Assembly (NCBI GenBank): GCA_947444195.1
Contig: CANEZL010000009.1
Coordinates: 82,908 to 146,907, forward strand
Source: Methylobacteriaceae bacterium
GTDB lineage: Bacteria; Pseudomonadota; Alphaproteobacteria; Rhizobiales; Beijerinckiaceae
Direction of reading: 5' to 3'
Length of the DNA stretch: 64,000 bases
Notes under the pieces: generated by a model
Told to the model about the DNA's origin: nothing
Databases searched by the model: none
The model's input: the letters and a program-made list of their open reading frames with translations, nothing else
Part shown: piece after piece, positions 1 through 8,813 of the stretch
How positions within the stretch are numbered: the stretch's first letter is position 1
Layout: each line of letters opens with the position of its first letter
Made by a program: the position numbers and the translations under genes

Positions 1-351
1 CCTGAAGAACAGGAACGCCGTCTCGGCCTGCGGGCCCCGGTAGCCCGCCTGCATGAGCTTGATCCGGGCGGTGTCGGTGCCGAGCCAGCGGCGCAAGTCG
101 AACCGCTCGACCACGTTCTTCATGTAGGCCTTCTGCTCGGCCCGCAGGTTGCCCTTGGCGTTGGCCCGCTCGCGCTCGCGGCGGCGGATCTGCTCGCGCT
201 CGTCGCTGACGAGCTTCATCCGCTTGGAGAGCCGGTCGGTCTCCAGGAAGGGCTGCGCCACCGCGAAGGCGGTGGCCGCGGCGGCGATCGAGGTGAGCAC
301 GGTCCCCATGAAGCGGGGGTCGAAGAGCTTGGCGGCGATGAGTTCGATCAT
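1..351 (-). CDS. tadC: Tad pilus inner-membrane protein TadC (3' end outside window)
   Basis: Only the first 117 codons are inside the window; the gene runs off its left edge. The start is ATG at 351 (MIELIAAKLFDPRFMG). A hydrophobic segment around residues 15-32 is followed by a charged, coiled-coil-like stretch rich in Glu/Arg and then the KLMQAGYRGP region typical of GspF-type pilus platform proteins. It lies 67 bases downstream of tadB on the same strand, the normal tadB-tadC order. With TadB it should form the membrane platform of the Flp pilus machine, coupled to the CpaF ATPase. The family is usually about 320 residues, so roughly two thirds is unseen. Confidence 0.85.
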   Translation of the reverse strand, partial: MIELIAAKLFDPRFMGTVLTSIAAAATAFAVAQPFLETDRLSKRMKLVSDEREQIRRRERERANAKGNLRAEQKAYMKNVVERFDLRRWLGTDTARIKLMQAGYRGPQAETAFLFFR

Positions 352-418
352 GGTGCCCGGCCCCGTGGGAGGCGTGCGCCGGCCGAGCGCCGGCGCGGCG
401 GAGGAAGGTGCGGCGGGG

Positions 419-1396
419 TCAGAAGTCGAAGGCGATCATCTTCTTGATGGTCAGCACGCCGCACAGCATCCAGATCCCGGAGCCGAAGAGCGCGATCTTG
501 CCCGCATCCGTCGTCCAGAGCAGGGAGATGTAGTCGGGGGCGGTGAGGGTGGTGATGCCCGCCACGCCGAAGGGCAGGGCCGCGATGATCGAGGCGGAGG
601 CCTTGGCCTCCATGCTCATCGCCTGGACCTTGCCCGCCATCTTGCGGCGCTCGCGCAGCACCCGCGAGAGGTTGTTGAGCGCCTCCGAGAGGTTGCCGCC
701 CGACTGCTGCTGGATGCTGATGACGATCGCGAAGAAGTTCACCTCCGGCACCGGCACGCGGTCGTAGAGCCGCGCCACCGAGTCGGCGAGCGACAGGCCG
801 AGCGCCTGGGTCTCGACGATGGTGCGGAACTCCCCGCGCACCGGCTCCTCGGCCTCGCGCGAGACGATCCGGAAGCAGTCGCCCACCGGGATGCCGGTGC
901 GGATGCCGCGCACGATCACGTCCACCGCGTTCGGCAGCTCGCGGTTGAATCTGGCGATCCGGCGCAGCCGCATCGAGCGCAGCATGTATTGCGGCAGGCC
1001 GAACGCGCCGACGAAGACGCCGCCGAGGGCCACGAACGGACTGTCGGTGAGCATCAGGAGGAGGAAGCCCAGCATCAGGCCGAGGCCGCCGCACACGAAC
1101 CAGAAGGTCCGCACCGTCCAGGGCAGGCCCGCCCGGGCGATCTTCAGCTCCAGGGTGACCTTGGTGGCGCCCTTGGCCTTCGCCTCGATCTCGTTGAGGG
1201 TCTTGGCGACCTGGTCGCGCCGGTTCACCGAGGCGAGGCGCGCGGTGGCCGAGGGCATCGCCGTGCCCACCGCCTTCAGGCGCCGCGACGCCCGGCGCTC
1301 GCCGGACAGCATGGGCAGCAGCAGGACGTAGGCGACGGCGGCGACCGCGAGGGCGATCAGCCCGGCCGCGAGCGGCATGTTCCCGGCGAGGTTCAT
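419..1396 (-). CDS. tadB: Tad pilus inner-membrane platform protein TadB
   Basis: A 325-residue GspF/T2SSF-domain membrane protein. The chosen start, ATG at 1396 (MNLAGNMPLAAGLIALAV), overlaps the cpaF stop codon by three bases, which implies translational coupling. There is an N-terminal membrane segment at about 6-27, a pair of hydrophobic segments at about 90-130, the T2SSF core with the motif SIQQQSGGNLSEALNNLS, and C-terminal membrane segments. TadB and TadC together are known to form the platform of Tad machines. Longer in-frame extensions read into cpaF and are not real. Confidence 0.92.
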   Translation of the reverse strand: MNLAGNMPLAAGLIALAVAAVAYVLLLPMLSGERRASRRLKAVGTAMPSATARLASVNRRDQVAKTLNEIEAKAKGATKVTLELKIARAGLPWTVRTFWFVCGGLGLMLGFLLLMLTDSPFVALGGVFVGAFGLPQYMLRSMRLRRIARFNRELPNAVDVIVRGIRTGIPVGDCFRIVSREAEEPVRGEFRTIVETQALGLSLADSVARLYDRVPVPEVNFFAIVISIQQQSGGNLSEALNNLSRVLRERRKMAGKVQAMSMEAKASASIIAALPFGVAGITTLTAPDYISLLWTTDAGKIALFGSGIWMLCGVLTIKKMIAFDF

Positions 1397-2823
1397 GCGC
1401 CCGCTCCGACCTCGGCGGCGTCCAGCGCCTCGCTGAGCTTGCGCTCCAGCCCGTAATAGCGCGCCCGCTCCCAGAACTTGGGACGGCCGATCCCGGTGGA
1501 GCGGTGGCGCCCGATCAGGCGGCCGTTCGCGTCCTCGCCGAGGATGTCGTAGAGGAACACGTCCTGGGTGGTGATGACCTCGCCCTCCATCCCCATCACC
1601 TCGGTGATGTGCGTGATGCGGCGCGAGCCGTCGCGCAGGCGCATGGCCTGGATGATCACGTCGATCGAGCCGACGATCATCTCGCGCAGGGTCTTCGAGG
1701 GCAGCGTGAAGCCGCCCATGGAGATCATCGACTCGATGCGCGACAGGCACTCGCGCGGGGAGTTCGCGTGGAGCGTCCCCATCGAGCCGTCGTGGCCGGT
1801 ATTCATGGCCTGGAGGAGGTCGAACGCCTCCGGGCCGCGCACCTCGCCGACGATGATGCGCTCGGGCCGCATGCGCAGGCAGTTCTTGATGAGGTCGCGC
1901 ATGGTGACCTGGCCCTGGCCCTCCATGTTGGGCGGGCGCGTCTCCAGGCGGACGACGTGGGGCTGCTGGAGCTGGAGTTCGGCGGCGTCCTCGCAGGTGA
2001 TGACGCGCTCGTCCGGCTCGATATAGGCGGTGAGGCAGTTGAGCAGCGTGGTCTTGCCCGAGCCGGTGCCGCCCGAGATGACCACGTTGCAGCGGCTCTT
2101 GCCGATGATCTTGAGGACCTCCGCCCCCTCCGGCGAGATCGCGCCGAAGCGCACGAGCTGGTCGAGGGTGAGCTTGTCCTTCTTGAACTTGCGGATGGTG
2201 AGGGCGGGCCCGTCGATGGCCAGCGGCGGCGCGATCACGTTGACGCGGGAGCCGTCCGGCAGGCGCGCGTCGCAGATCGGCGAGGCGTCGTCCACGCGCC
2301 GTCCCACTTGGCTGACGATGCGCTGGCAGATGTTCATCAGCTGCTGGTTGTCGCGGAAGCGCACGTTGGCGAGCTGGATCTTGCCCGAGACCTCGATGAA
2401 GGCGCGGTTGGCGCCGTTGATCATGATGTCGGCGATGTCGTCGCGCGCCAGCAGGGGCTCCAGCGGCCCGTAGCCGAGCACGTCGTTGCAGATGTCGTCG
2501 AGCAGTTCCTCCTGCTCGGCGATGGAGAGGACGATGTTCTTGAGGCCGATGATCTCCGAGACGATGTCGCGGATCTCCTCGCGCGCCGTCTCGCCGTCGA
2601 GGCGGGCGAGCTGCGCGAGGTCGATCGCCTCGATGAGCGCGCCGAAGATCATGCTCTTCGTGCGGTAGTAGTCGTCCGAGCGCGTCACCTCGGCGGAGGC
2701 CGGCGGCGGGTCGGGCCGGCGCTGGGGGGCGTCCGGCTGGACGAGGACGGGCACGGCCGTCCGGGCCGGCGACGGCAGGCTCGTGGGCGCGGGGGCGGCC
2801 GCGTTCTGTCGCCTACCGAACAT
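1393..2823 (-). CDS. cpaF: Tad pilus assembly/secretion ATPase CpaF (TadA)
   Basis: A 476-residue type II/IV secretion ATPase. A proline-rich N-terminus (about 10-45) precedes an N-terminal all-alpha domain and the ATPase core. Walker A GGTGSGKTTLLN is at about residue 251, and ITCEDAAELQLQ, the Walker B-like MRPERIIVGEVRGPEA and the His-box region TGHDGSMGTLHANSP follow in order. It powers Flp pilin polymerisation and acts as a cytoplasmic hexamer docked on TadB/TadC. The ATG at 2823 lies 42 bases after the cpaE stop; the 3' end overlaps tadB. Length and motifs are normal for CpaF. Confidence 0.96.
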   Translation of the reverse strand: MFGRRQNAAAPAPTSLPSPARTAVPVLVQPDAPQRRPDPPPASAEVTRSDDYYRTKSMIFGALIEAIDLAQLARLDGETAREEIRDIVSEIIGLKNIVLSIAEQEELLDDICNDVLGYGPLEPLLARDDIADIMINGANRAFIEVSGKIQLANVRFRDNQQLMNICQRIVSQVGRRVDDASPICDARLPDGSRVNVIAPPLAIDGPALTIRKFKKDKLTLDQLVRFGAISPEGAEVLKIIGKSRCNVVISGGTGSGKTTLLNCLTAYIEPDERVITCEDAAELQLQQPHVVRLETRPPNMEGQGQVTMRDLIKNCLRMRPERIIVGEVRGPEAFDLLQAMNTGHDGSMGTLHANSPRECLSRIESMISMGGFTLPSKTLREMIVGSIDVIIQAMRLRDGSRRITHITEVMGMEGEVITTQDVFLYDILGEDANGRLIGRHRSTGIGRPKFWERARYYGLERKLSEALDAAEVGAGA

Positions 2824-2865
2824 GCTGCGGGTCCTCCGCCGGGCGGTCGCGCGTCGTCGGCATGG

Positions 2866-4113
2866 TCAGGAAGCCTTGCGGCGGCCGAGCTTCGCCAGCA
2901 GCGGCTCGAACAGGTTGGCCCGGCCGCGGCGCGCCTCCGGGCGGCCGAGGACCGCGGCGGCGAGTTCCGCGACGATCTCGGTCGCCTTGGCGTTGGGCTG
3001 CACCTCGGCGATCATCTGGCCGTTGTTGGCCGCCGTCCCGAACAGGCCGGGATCGAAGGGGATCACCGCGGCGGGGGGCACTTCCAGGGCCTTGGCGAAC
3101 TCCGCCGTGCCGATCTCCGGCCGCTTGGGTAGGCCGGTCCCGTTGAGGACGATCCGCGGCGCGCCGTCGTTGGGGCGCCCGTTCTGCAGCATGCCGAGGA
3201 GGTTCTTGGTGTTGCGCAGGCAGGTCAGGTCCGGGCCGGCCACCACGATCAGCTCGTCCGCGCCGGTGAGCACGCGCCGGGTCCAGGCGGACCACTGGTG
3301 CGGCACGTCGAGGACGATGCAGGGCACGGCCGCGCGCAGGTGCTCGATCACCGCGTCGAAGGCCGATTCCGACAGGTCGGTGGTGCGGTCGAGGCTCGCG
3401 GGCGCCGAGAGCAGGCTGAGATTGTCGCTGCACTTCGAGAGCAGGCGCTCCACCAGCGCCGAATCGAGGCGCTCGGGCGCGAAGACCGCCTCGGCGATGC
3501 CCTGCGGCGGATCCTGGTTGAAGTTCAGGCTCGCCGTGCCGAAGGCGATGTCGAGGTCGGCGATCACCGTCTGCAGCTTCTGGTCGCGGGCGATCGTCCA
3601 GGCGAGGTTGTGGGCGAGCGTCGAGGCGCCGATGCCCCCGCGCACCCCGTAGACCGCGACGGTGCGGCCGACGGGCTTCACCCCCGGCGCGGTGAACAGG
3701 TCCGAGATCGAGGCGATCAGGGTCAGCGGCTCCACCGGCACCATCAGGTAGTCGCTGACGCCGCGCTGGAGGAACTGCCGGTAGAGGAGCACGTCGTTGA
3801 CGTGGCCGATCACCAGGACGCGGGTGCCCGCGTCGCAGACCTCGGCCAGGGAATCGAGGTGCTCCAGGGGCCTGGAGCGCGGCCCCTGCGTCTCGATGAT
3901 GATGACGTTCGGCGTCGGCGCGTTGCGGTAGGCCTCCACCGCCGCGGCGGCGCCGCCCATCTGGATCTTGAGATGGGCCTTCTGCATGCGGCGGTCGGTC
4001 CCCGCCGCCTCAATGGCGGCGGCGGCCTCGGCGGTCTCGCAGAAGGCCTGGATCGTGATCCGGGGCACCGGGGCGATCAGGCGCTCAGATGTCTCGGGGG
4101 TGACGGCCATCAT
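2866..4113 (-). CDS. cpaE: Tad pilus localisation ATPase CpaE (TadZ)
   Basis: A 415-residue protein with an N-terminal receiver-like domain (about 15-140, without an obvious phospho-acceptor pocket) and a C-terminal MinD/ParA-type ATPase. The P-loop reads VYGVRGGIGASTLAHNLAW at about residue 155, with Arg where the deviant Walker motif usually has its first Lys. The Walker B-like region VIADLDIAFG follows. CpaE/TadZ proteins are known to place the pilus machine at its cellular site. It sits 63 bases downstream of cpaD and 42 upstream of cpaF. The ATG at 4113 (MMAVTPETSERL) is preferred; the second Met is an alternative. Confidence 0.92.
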   Translation of the reverse strand: MMAVTPETSERLIAPVPRITIQAFCETAEAAAAIEAAGTDRRMQKAHLKIQMGGAAAAVEAYRNAPTPNVIIIETQGPRSRPLEHLDSLAEVCDAGTRVLVIGHVNDVLLYRQFLQRGVSDYLMVPVEPLTLIASISDLFTAPGVKPVGRTVAVYGVRGGIGASTLAHNLAWTIARDQKLQTVIADLDIAFGTASLNFNQDPPQGIAEAVFAPERLDSALVERLLSKCSDNLSLLSAPASLDRTTDLSESAFDAVIEHLRAAVPCIVLDVPHQWSAWTRRVLTGADELIVVAGPDLTCLRNTKNLLGMLQNGRPNDGAPRIVLNGTGLPKRPEIGTAEFAKALEVPPAAVIPFDPGLFGTAANNGQMIAEVQPNAKATEIVAELAAAVLGRPEARRGRANLFEPLLAKLGRRKAS

Positions 4114-4176
4114 GCGCTTCCGGTTCGAGTCCTGTGCGGGGGCGGCGCGGATCGGCCGCCTCCGGCGAAGGCCGGG

Positions 4177-4896
4177 TCAGAGACCGAGGCGGCTGTTGAC
4201 GTTGGTTTGGCCATCCTGGCGCCAGTTGGTTGACGGATCCTTGCCGTCGCGCAACTGGCCGATGTCCTTGACCCGGCGCACGGTGTCGATCCGGCCCTCC
4301 GGCCGGCCGCGCACGAGGTCGACGGGATCGGCGACCTGCGCCGCCACCGCCGATTGCGTGGCGCAGCCGAGGTTCCACGACGGCTCGTTGCGCACGGACG
4401 ACCCGGGCGTGGAGAGGCCGAGATCCTGCGGCCACAGCCCGCAGCGGTCCGCCACGCGGGCCTCCATGCGCTGGAAGCTCAGGCGGATCGGCGCGGCGAG
4501 GCCCGGATTGGCCACGGCGTAGCCGGAGAACACCAGTTCGCGGGGCGGCACGCCGCCCCGGGCCACGAGGCCGCGGATCGCGGTGCCCGTCCGCTCCGCC
4601 GCGGCGCCGGCTCCGGGCGACACGCCCCGCGGCATCTCGACGAGGAGGCTGCCGCGGCCGTAGCGGCGGTACTCGAGGACGAAGGCGTCGATGTCGGCGC
4701 CCTGGCGCGGGTCGAGATGGCCCGGGCCGGTGACGAACACGTCGAGGCTGCGGCTGCCGTCCGCCAGCACGATGGGATGCCGCGCGCGGTAATCGTGCGG
4801 GTAGATCGATCCGGTGGTCGCCCGGTCGGCCTGGCAGGCTCCGAGGAGGACGGCCAGCGCGGCGAGGGCGAGGGGGGGCGTGCGCAGCGGGATCAT
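4177..4896 (-). CDS. cpaD: Pilus assembly lipoprotein CpaD
   Basis: A 239-residue secreted lipoprotein. The signal peptide ends in the lipobox LLGAC, with lipidated Cys at about residue 20. The body has the CpaD signature stretches DYRARHPIVLADGSRSLDVF and LGCATQSAVAAQVADP with two Cys (CGLWPQDLG, NLGCATQ). In Tad systems CpaD/TadD-type lipoproteins assist the outer-membrane secretin. It lies between cpaC and cpaE, 73 bases after cpaC, in the expected order. Start ATG at 4896. Confidence 0.92.
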   Translation of the reverse strand: MIPLRTPPLALAALAVLLGACQADRATTGSIYPHDYRARHPIVLADGSRSLDVFVTGPGHLDPRQGADIDAFVLEYRRYGRGSLLVEMPRGVSPGAGAAAERTGTAIRGLVARGGVPPRELVFSGYAVANPGLAAPIRLSFQRMEARVADRCGLWPQDLGLSTPGSSVRNEPSWNLGCATQSAVAAQVADPVDLVRGRPEGRIDTVRRVKDIGQLRDGKDPSTNWRQDGQTNVNSRLGL

Positions 4897-4969
4897 GGCG
4901 CGAACTCTCGGGGAGGAGCCGTGGGTCGGGGCCCCCGCAGGGGGCGCGAGGCGGGGGAGGGGCGGTTGG

Positions 4970-6487
4970 TCAGTCGGTGATGAAGCCGACGCGGCCGCGG
5001 TAGCCCCGGCCGAGCGGGGCGGCGCCGGCCGCGCCGTAGAGGCGGTTGATCTGGCCGAGCAGCACGCCCTGGCCGTCGGTGGCGTCGACGAAGCCGTCGT
5101 CGGGCCGCACGACCTGGCGCGCCTCCATCGGTTTGGCGATGTAGGGGGTGACCATGATCATCAGTTCCGTCTCCTGCCGCTGGTAGTCGCGGCTGCGGAA
5201 CAGGGCGCCGAGGATCGGCAGGTTGACGAGGCCGGGCAGGCCGGTGAGGGCCGCCTTGCTCTGCTGCTGGATCAGGCCCGCCGTCATCATGGTGGCGCCC
5301 GAGGGCAGTTCGACGGTCGTTTCCGAATTCCGGACCGTCAGGCCAGGCACCGCGGTGGAGGTGTTGCCGACCTGGAACGTGTAGGAGTTCTGCGGATCCA
5401 GCTCGCTGACCTCCGTGCCGACGCGGACGGAGATCCGGTTCTCCGCCATGACGACCGGCGTGAAGTTGAGGGTGACGCCGTATTTCTTGTAGCCGATCTG
5501 CACCGTGCAGCCGGTCCCCGTGAGCGACACGGCGCAGCCCGTCGGGACAGGGATCTCGCCGCCGGCCGTGAACTTCGCGGACTCGCCGGAAATGGCGGTG
5601 AGCGTGGGTTCGGCGAGCACGCGCGACACGCCGGCCTGCTCGAAGGCCTTGAGCGTCGCCGTGAGGCTCGCGCCGCCCGGCCCGTTGACCGTGCCGGAGA
5701 GGAGGTTTCCGCTCGGGAACTGGCCGCCATTGAGCACGAGCGGGGTGGCGTTCACGACGTTCAGGTTCGACCAGCTGCCGCTCAGGTTGACCCCGAACTG
5801 CTTCAGGACCGTGCGCGACACCTCGGCTACGGCGACGCGCAGCATCACCTGATCCTTGCCGCGGATGGTCAGGTTGTTGATGACCGCGCCCCGGGAGCCG
5901 GCGCCCCCGGCGAGGCCCGCGGCGCCCGTGCCGCTCGCGCCGCCGGACACGCCCACGAAGGCGTTGGCGATGTCGACCGCCTGCTGCGCCTCGGCCGCCG
6001 AGGCGACCGAGCCCGACAGCAGGACGGAATCGCCGCTGGAGCGGATATCGAAGCGCCCGCCGGGGATGCTCTGCCCGAGCAGCTGGCGGAGGATGTTGAG
6101 GTTCAGGTCGCGCGCCACCGTGACGTCGAGGGCGGTGATCTGCCGTCCCTCCGCGTCGAGGATGAAGATCGACGTGGTGCCGTTCTCCATGCCGATGACG
6201 AAGACCTTGCGGGTGGAGCGCACCACCGCGTTGGCCACCTTGGGGTTGGCGACGAACACCTCCTTGGCGTCGCGCGGCAGGTCGACGATGACCGAGCGCC
6301 CGGCGGTGAGCTCGATCTTCCGGGTCGCGGCGGCGTCGGCGCTGCCGACCGCGAGGTTCGGCGGGGGCCCGAGCGCGGCCTGGTCGCGCGCCGCGGCGGG
6401 GAAGGCGACGGCGAGGGCCACGGCGAGGGCGGCGAGGCCCCGGCCCGTGCGCGCCGCGCCGGAGAGAGGCGGGGTGAAGGCTCCCAT
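4970..6487 (-). CDS. cpaC: Flp pilus outer-membrane secretin CpaC
   Basis: A 505-residue type II/III secretin family protein. Start ATG at 6487 (MGAFTPPLSGAARTG), followed by a signal peptide ending near AFPAAARDQ. The N-terminal pilus-assembly domain (about 50-120, RSVIVDLPRDAKEVFVANPK) is followed by a BON-like repeat and the secretin core with VLAEPTLTAISGESAKFTAGGE and the C-terminal motif LPGLVNLPILGALFRSRDYQ. It forms the outer-membrane pore through which the Flp fibre passes. It starts 8 bases after the cpaB stop. A much longer in-frame reading upstream runs through cpaB in the wrong frame and was not used. Confidence 0.95.
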   Translation of the reverse strand: MGAFTPPLSGAARTGRGLAALAVALAVAFPAAARDQAALGPPPNLAVGSADAAATRKIELTAGRSVIVDLPRDAKEVFVANPKVANAVVRSTRKVFVIGMENGTTSIFILDAEGRQITALDVTVARDLNLNILRQLLGQSIPGGRFDIRSSGDSVLLSGSVASAAEAQQAVDIANAFVGVSGGASGTGAAGLAGGAGSRGAVINNLTIRGKDQVMLRVAVAEVSRTVLKQFGVNLSGSWSNLNVVNATPLVLNGGQFPSGNLLSGTVNGPGGASLTATLKAFEQAGVSRVLAEPTLTAISGESAKFTAGGEIPVPTGCAVSLTGTGCTVQIGYKKYGVTLNFTPVVMAENRISVRVGTEVSELDPQNSYTFQVGNTSTAVPGLTVRNSETTVELPSGATMMTAGLIQQQSKAALTGLPGLVNLPILGALFRSRDYQRQETELMIMVTPYIAKPMEARQVVRPDDGFVDATDGQGVLLGQINRLYGAAGAAPLGRGYRGRVGFITD

Positions 6488-6495
6488 GGCGACCG

Positions 6496-7290
6496 TCAGC
6501 GCGTCTGTTGCCGGGCGACGCCGAAGCGCACGACCGTGAGGGCGGAATTCTTCTGCTCCGGCTCGGCCTCGGGGGCCGCCCTGCCGGAATCGGCGATGCT
6601 GCGCAGGGAGAGCGACAGGCTGCCGGTCTTCTGCGCGAGGGTGATCGTCTCGGCCTGGGCCGGGGTCAGGGCGAGGGTCGCGGTGTCGCCGCTGACGACG
6701 TTGCTGCCGCCCTTCTCCTGGATCAGCTGGCCCACGGCGAGCACCCGGATGTCGGTGAGGATCGTCTGGGAGACCTGGACTTCGCCGCCGGTGGCGCGCG
6801 AGTTCTCCTCGTCGCGGTAGGTGCGGATCACGTCCACGCGGTCGTTGGGCAGGATGAAGCCGCCGGCCGAGTTGGTGCCCCGGGTGTCGGTGACGATGGC
6901 GATGGCGCGCATGCCCGGCGGCAGGATGGCGGCCATGAAGCCGCTGTCGGGCCGCACCAGCTTCTGCGGGCGCACCGGCTCGCCGGAGAGGAAGGGCGAG
7001 CGCACGGTGGCGCCCACGGCCTCCTCCAGGCCCTTCGGGTTGAGCTTGCGGGTCAGGTAGCCCGGCGTCAGCGCGTCGTCGGGCCATCTCTGCCAGCGCA
7101 GGTCGGCCGGCTGCAGGACCTGACCCATCGGCAGCTCGGCCGCCGCCACCAGCACCTCGGTGATCGGCGGGGGCGGAGGCTCCGCCTTCGCCACCGGGGA
7201 CGGCGGCGGGTCGCCGCCGCTCATGAGGAGCGCCGCACCGCCACCCGCGACGAGGGCGATGGCGAGAACGGCAAGTCGCGCTGGTTGCAT
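6496..7290 (-). CDS. cpaB: Flp pilus assembly protein CpaB
   Basis: A 264-residue protein with an N-terminal membrane anchor (about 5-24), a proline-rich linker and a SAF domain (ITEVLVAAAELPMGQVLQPA). The RcpC/CpaB core follows, with LPPGMRAIAIVTDTRG and GGFILPNDRVDVI. CpaB is known to act in the periplasm with the secretin CpaC, whose gene follows after 8 bases. Start ATG at 7290. The 235 bases between cpaA and cpaB contain no other gene. Confidence 0.93.
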   Translation of the reverse strand: MQPARLAVLAIALVAGGGAALLMSGGDPPPSPVAKAEPPPPPITEVLVAAAELPMGQVLQPADLRWQRWPDDALTPGYLTRKLNPKGLEEAVGATVRSPFLSGEPVRPQKLVRPDSGFMAAILPPGMRAIAIVTDTRGTNSAGGFILPNDRVDVIRTYRDEENSRATGGEVQVSQTILTDIRVLAVGQLIQEKGGSNVVSGDTATLALTPAQAETITLAQKTGSLSLSLRSIADSGRAAPEAEPEQKNSALTVVRFGVARQQTR

Positions 7291-7525
7291 CGGCTGACCA
7301 CGGCAAGGACGACGGCCCGGTTCGCGCCGTCATCGTCAGAGTGCCGCGGGATTGGTGTAATTAGGGTTAAGGAGATGTCACCGTCCGGCCGGCGGACGTG
7401 TCCGGAAAACTGTCAGCCGCGGGCGCGAAACGCGATGATCGGGGCGTGCCCCGTATCCCGTCGCGGCCCGGCCCCGTTCACGACTGTCCGATCACTGCCC
7501 ATGCGGGCAGAGGGCGGCCTCCCGC

Positions 7526-8032
7526 TCAGACGAGGACGGCGCGGGACCAGACCACCGTCTCGGGAAAGACCAGCAGGGCCGCGGCGGCCAGCGCGATGCC
7601 GTAGGGGATGCCCGTCTTCTGATCGTGCAGGTGCAGGGCGAAGGGCAGGCGCGCCACGGGCTGGGGCAGGGGGTGCGAGCGGGCGGCCAGGATCGCGAGG
7701 GTGAGGCCACCCCCGAGGACCGAGGCGACGAGGAGGTAGTCGAGCAGGCCGTCGAGGCCGAGCCAGAGGGCGGTGGCGGCGGCGAGCTTGGCGTCGCCCC
7801 CTCCGATCACCCCGAAGGCGAACAGGGTGAAGCTCACCGCGAGGACGAGGCCGCCCGCCCCGAGATGCGCCCCGATCTCGGACCAGGACATCACGCCCGT
7901 GCAGACCAGCGCGGCGAAGGCGCCGATCAGGGCCAGGGAGATCCGGTTCGGGATCAGCATGGTCAGGAGGTCGCTGGCGGCGGCGTAGGCCATCAGGAAC
8001 GGGAACACGACCAGGATGCCGAGGGTGGCCAT
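7526..8032 (-). CDS. cpaA: Prepilin peptidase CpaA (TadV type)
   Basis: A 168-residue polytopic A24-family aspartic prepilin peptidase. The two catalytic Asp motifs are visible: AAASDLLTMLIPN near residue 19 and FGVIGGGDAKLAAA (the GxGD motif) near residue 76. About five membrane segments follow one another. It is the short cpaA/tadV type without the N-terminal methylase domain. It should process the Flp prepilin encoded just upstream. Start ATG at 8032 (MATLGILVVFP); longer readings add a low-complexity Arg/Pro leader unlike this family. Confidence 0.92.
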   Translation of the reverse strand: MATLGILVVFPFLMAYAAASDLLTMLIPNRISLALIGAFAALVCTGVMSWSEIGAHLGAGGLVLAVSFTLFAFGVIGGGDAKLAAATALWLGLDGLLDYLLVASVLGGGLTLAILAARSHPLPQPVARLPFALHLHDQKTGIPYGIALAAAALLVFPETVVWSRAVLV

Positions 8033-8212
8033 CGCGTCACCTGCTGTCACGGATTCGATGCGGGCCGGGGAACCGTCGGGGAACCGTTCCGGCTTGCCCC
8101 GGCGCGTCGGACGTCGAGGAAGAACGACGGAAGACCGCCATCGCGGCACGGCCGATCCCGGGGAACGGGAGCGACCGCGGCATGGCGGCGCCTGGAAGCG
8201 CTCGGCCCGCGC

Positions 8213-8248
8213 GCTTCGGCCGACGCTCTGGAGCGAGCGGGCCGAAGC
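8213..8248 (-). terminator. Strong hairpin between flp pilin and cpaA
   Basis: GCTTCGGCC at 8213-8221 pairs perfectly with GGCCGAAGC at 8240-8248, and an inner CGCTC/GAGCG pair extends the stem. No T-tract follows. Its place directly after the pilin gene and before cpaA suggests a partial terminator or a 3' mRNA stabiliser that keeps pilin output above that of the machinery genes. The hairpin is seen; its role is inferred. Confidence 0.5.
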
Positions 8249-8280
8249 ACATCATGCCGCCTGCGCAGATCGAGGCGGGA

Positions 8281-8445
8281 TCAGTTGAGCTGGGCGGAGA
8301 TCGAGTTGAACTTGGTGTTCAGCTGCGAACCGATGGTCTTGAGAATGCCGATGATGACGACGGCGATCAGGGCGGCGATCATGCCGTACTCGATGGCGGT
8401 GGCGCCGGACTCGTCGGCAGCGAAGCGCTTGAAAACGGACTTCAT
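8281..8445 (-). CDS. flp: Flp family type IVb major pilin
   Basis: A 54-residue prepilin starting at ATG 8445 (MKSVFKRFAADESG). It shows the class IVb pattern: a short basic leader, then Gly followed by ATAIEYGMIAALIAVVIIG, which has the processing-site Glu at +5 and the hydrophobic assembly helix. The C-terminus is short and polar (SQLNTKFNSISAQLN). CpaA encoded next should cleave after Gly. It heads the leftward pilus operon, with an AAGGATC ribosome-binding site about five bases before the ATG. A longer in-frame start at 8517 adds an unlikely Arg/Ser leader. Confidence 0.95.
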   Translation of the reverse strand: MKSVFKRFAADESGATAIEYGMIAALIAVVIIGILKTIGSQLNTKFNSISAQLN

Positions 8446-8813
8446 GGTCGGATCCTTGTGAGCGTTCTGCGAGGGAACCGTCGAAGATCTTCGTCTCGAT
8501 CGGCGGCCCTCGAACAATGATCCGGTGCGCCTTGAAAATCGGTTAAATCAGCTCTCGAAGCCCCGGCTGTTCCGGACGGACGCGGATGTGGTGAATAAAC
8601 CGGTAATTCGCTCGTCCCGTGCCTGGACTCGTCCTGCACGAAGCGGCCCTTGCGCGGCGCCGTGCCTCCCGGAGAGGCGGCAGCGCGCGCGGGCGCGCCG
8701 GCCCCGCCGCGGACATCTTAGCGCTTCCTTCACCACTCCGATGTTTCGTCGGATGATCGGCAGGGCGCGTCCGCGCCTCGCCCGCACCCTCGCGTGACCC
8801 GAGGCTTCGCCCG
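8446..8813. promoter_or_regulatory. Divergent intergenic region between flp and the N-domain protein
   Basis: This 368-base gap separates the leftward flp operon from the rightward gene at 8814 and should hold both promoters. Its flp-proximal part is noticeably more AT-rich. It contains TTAACC on the minus strand near 8544, a CtrA-like half site, and an imperfect palindrome around ACCGGT near 8600. No gene or clear full promoter could be defined. Confidence 0.4.

Noticed and set aside
6488..7333. In-frame extension of cpaC to a 787-residue protein
   Set aside because: The extra part reads through cpaB in the wrong frame and is Arg/Pro/Gly-rich. CpaC has a good signal peptide from ATG 6487.
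7351..7366. TTAGGGTTAAG near cpaB (and the same near 17276) as full CtrA sites
   Set aside because: The spacing does not match TTAA-N7-TTAA; only half sites are present, so no claim is made.
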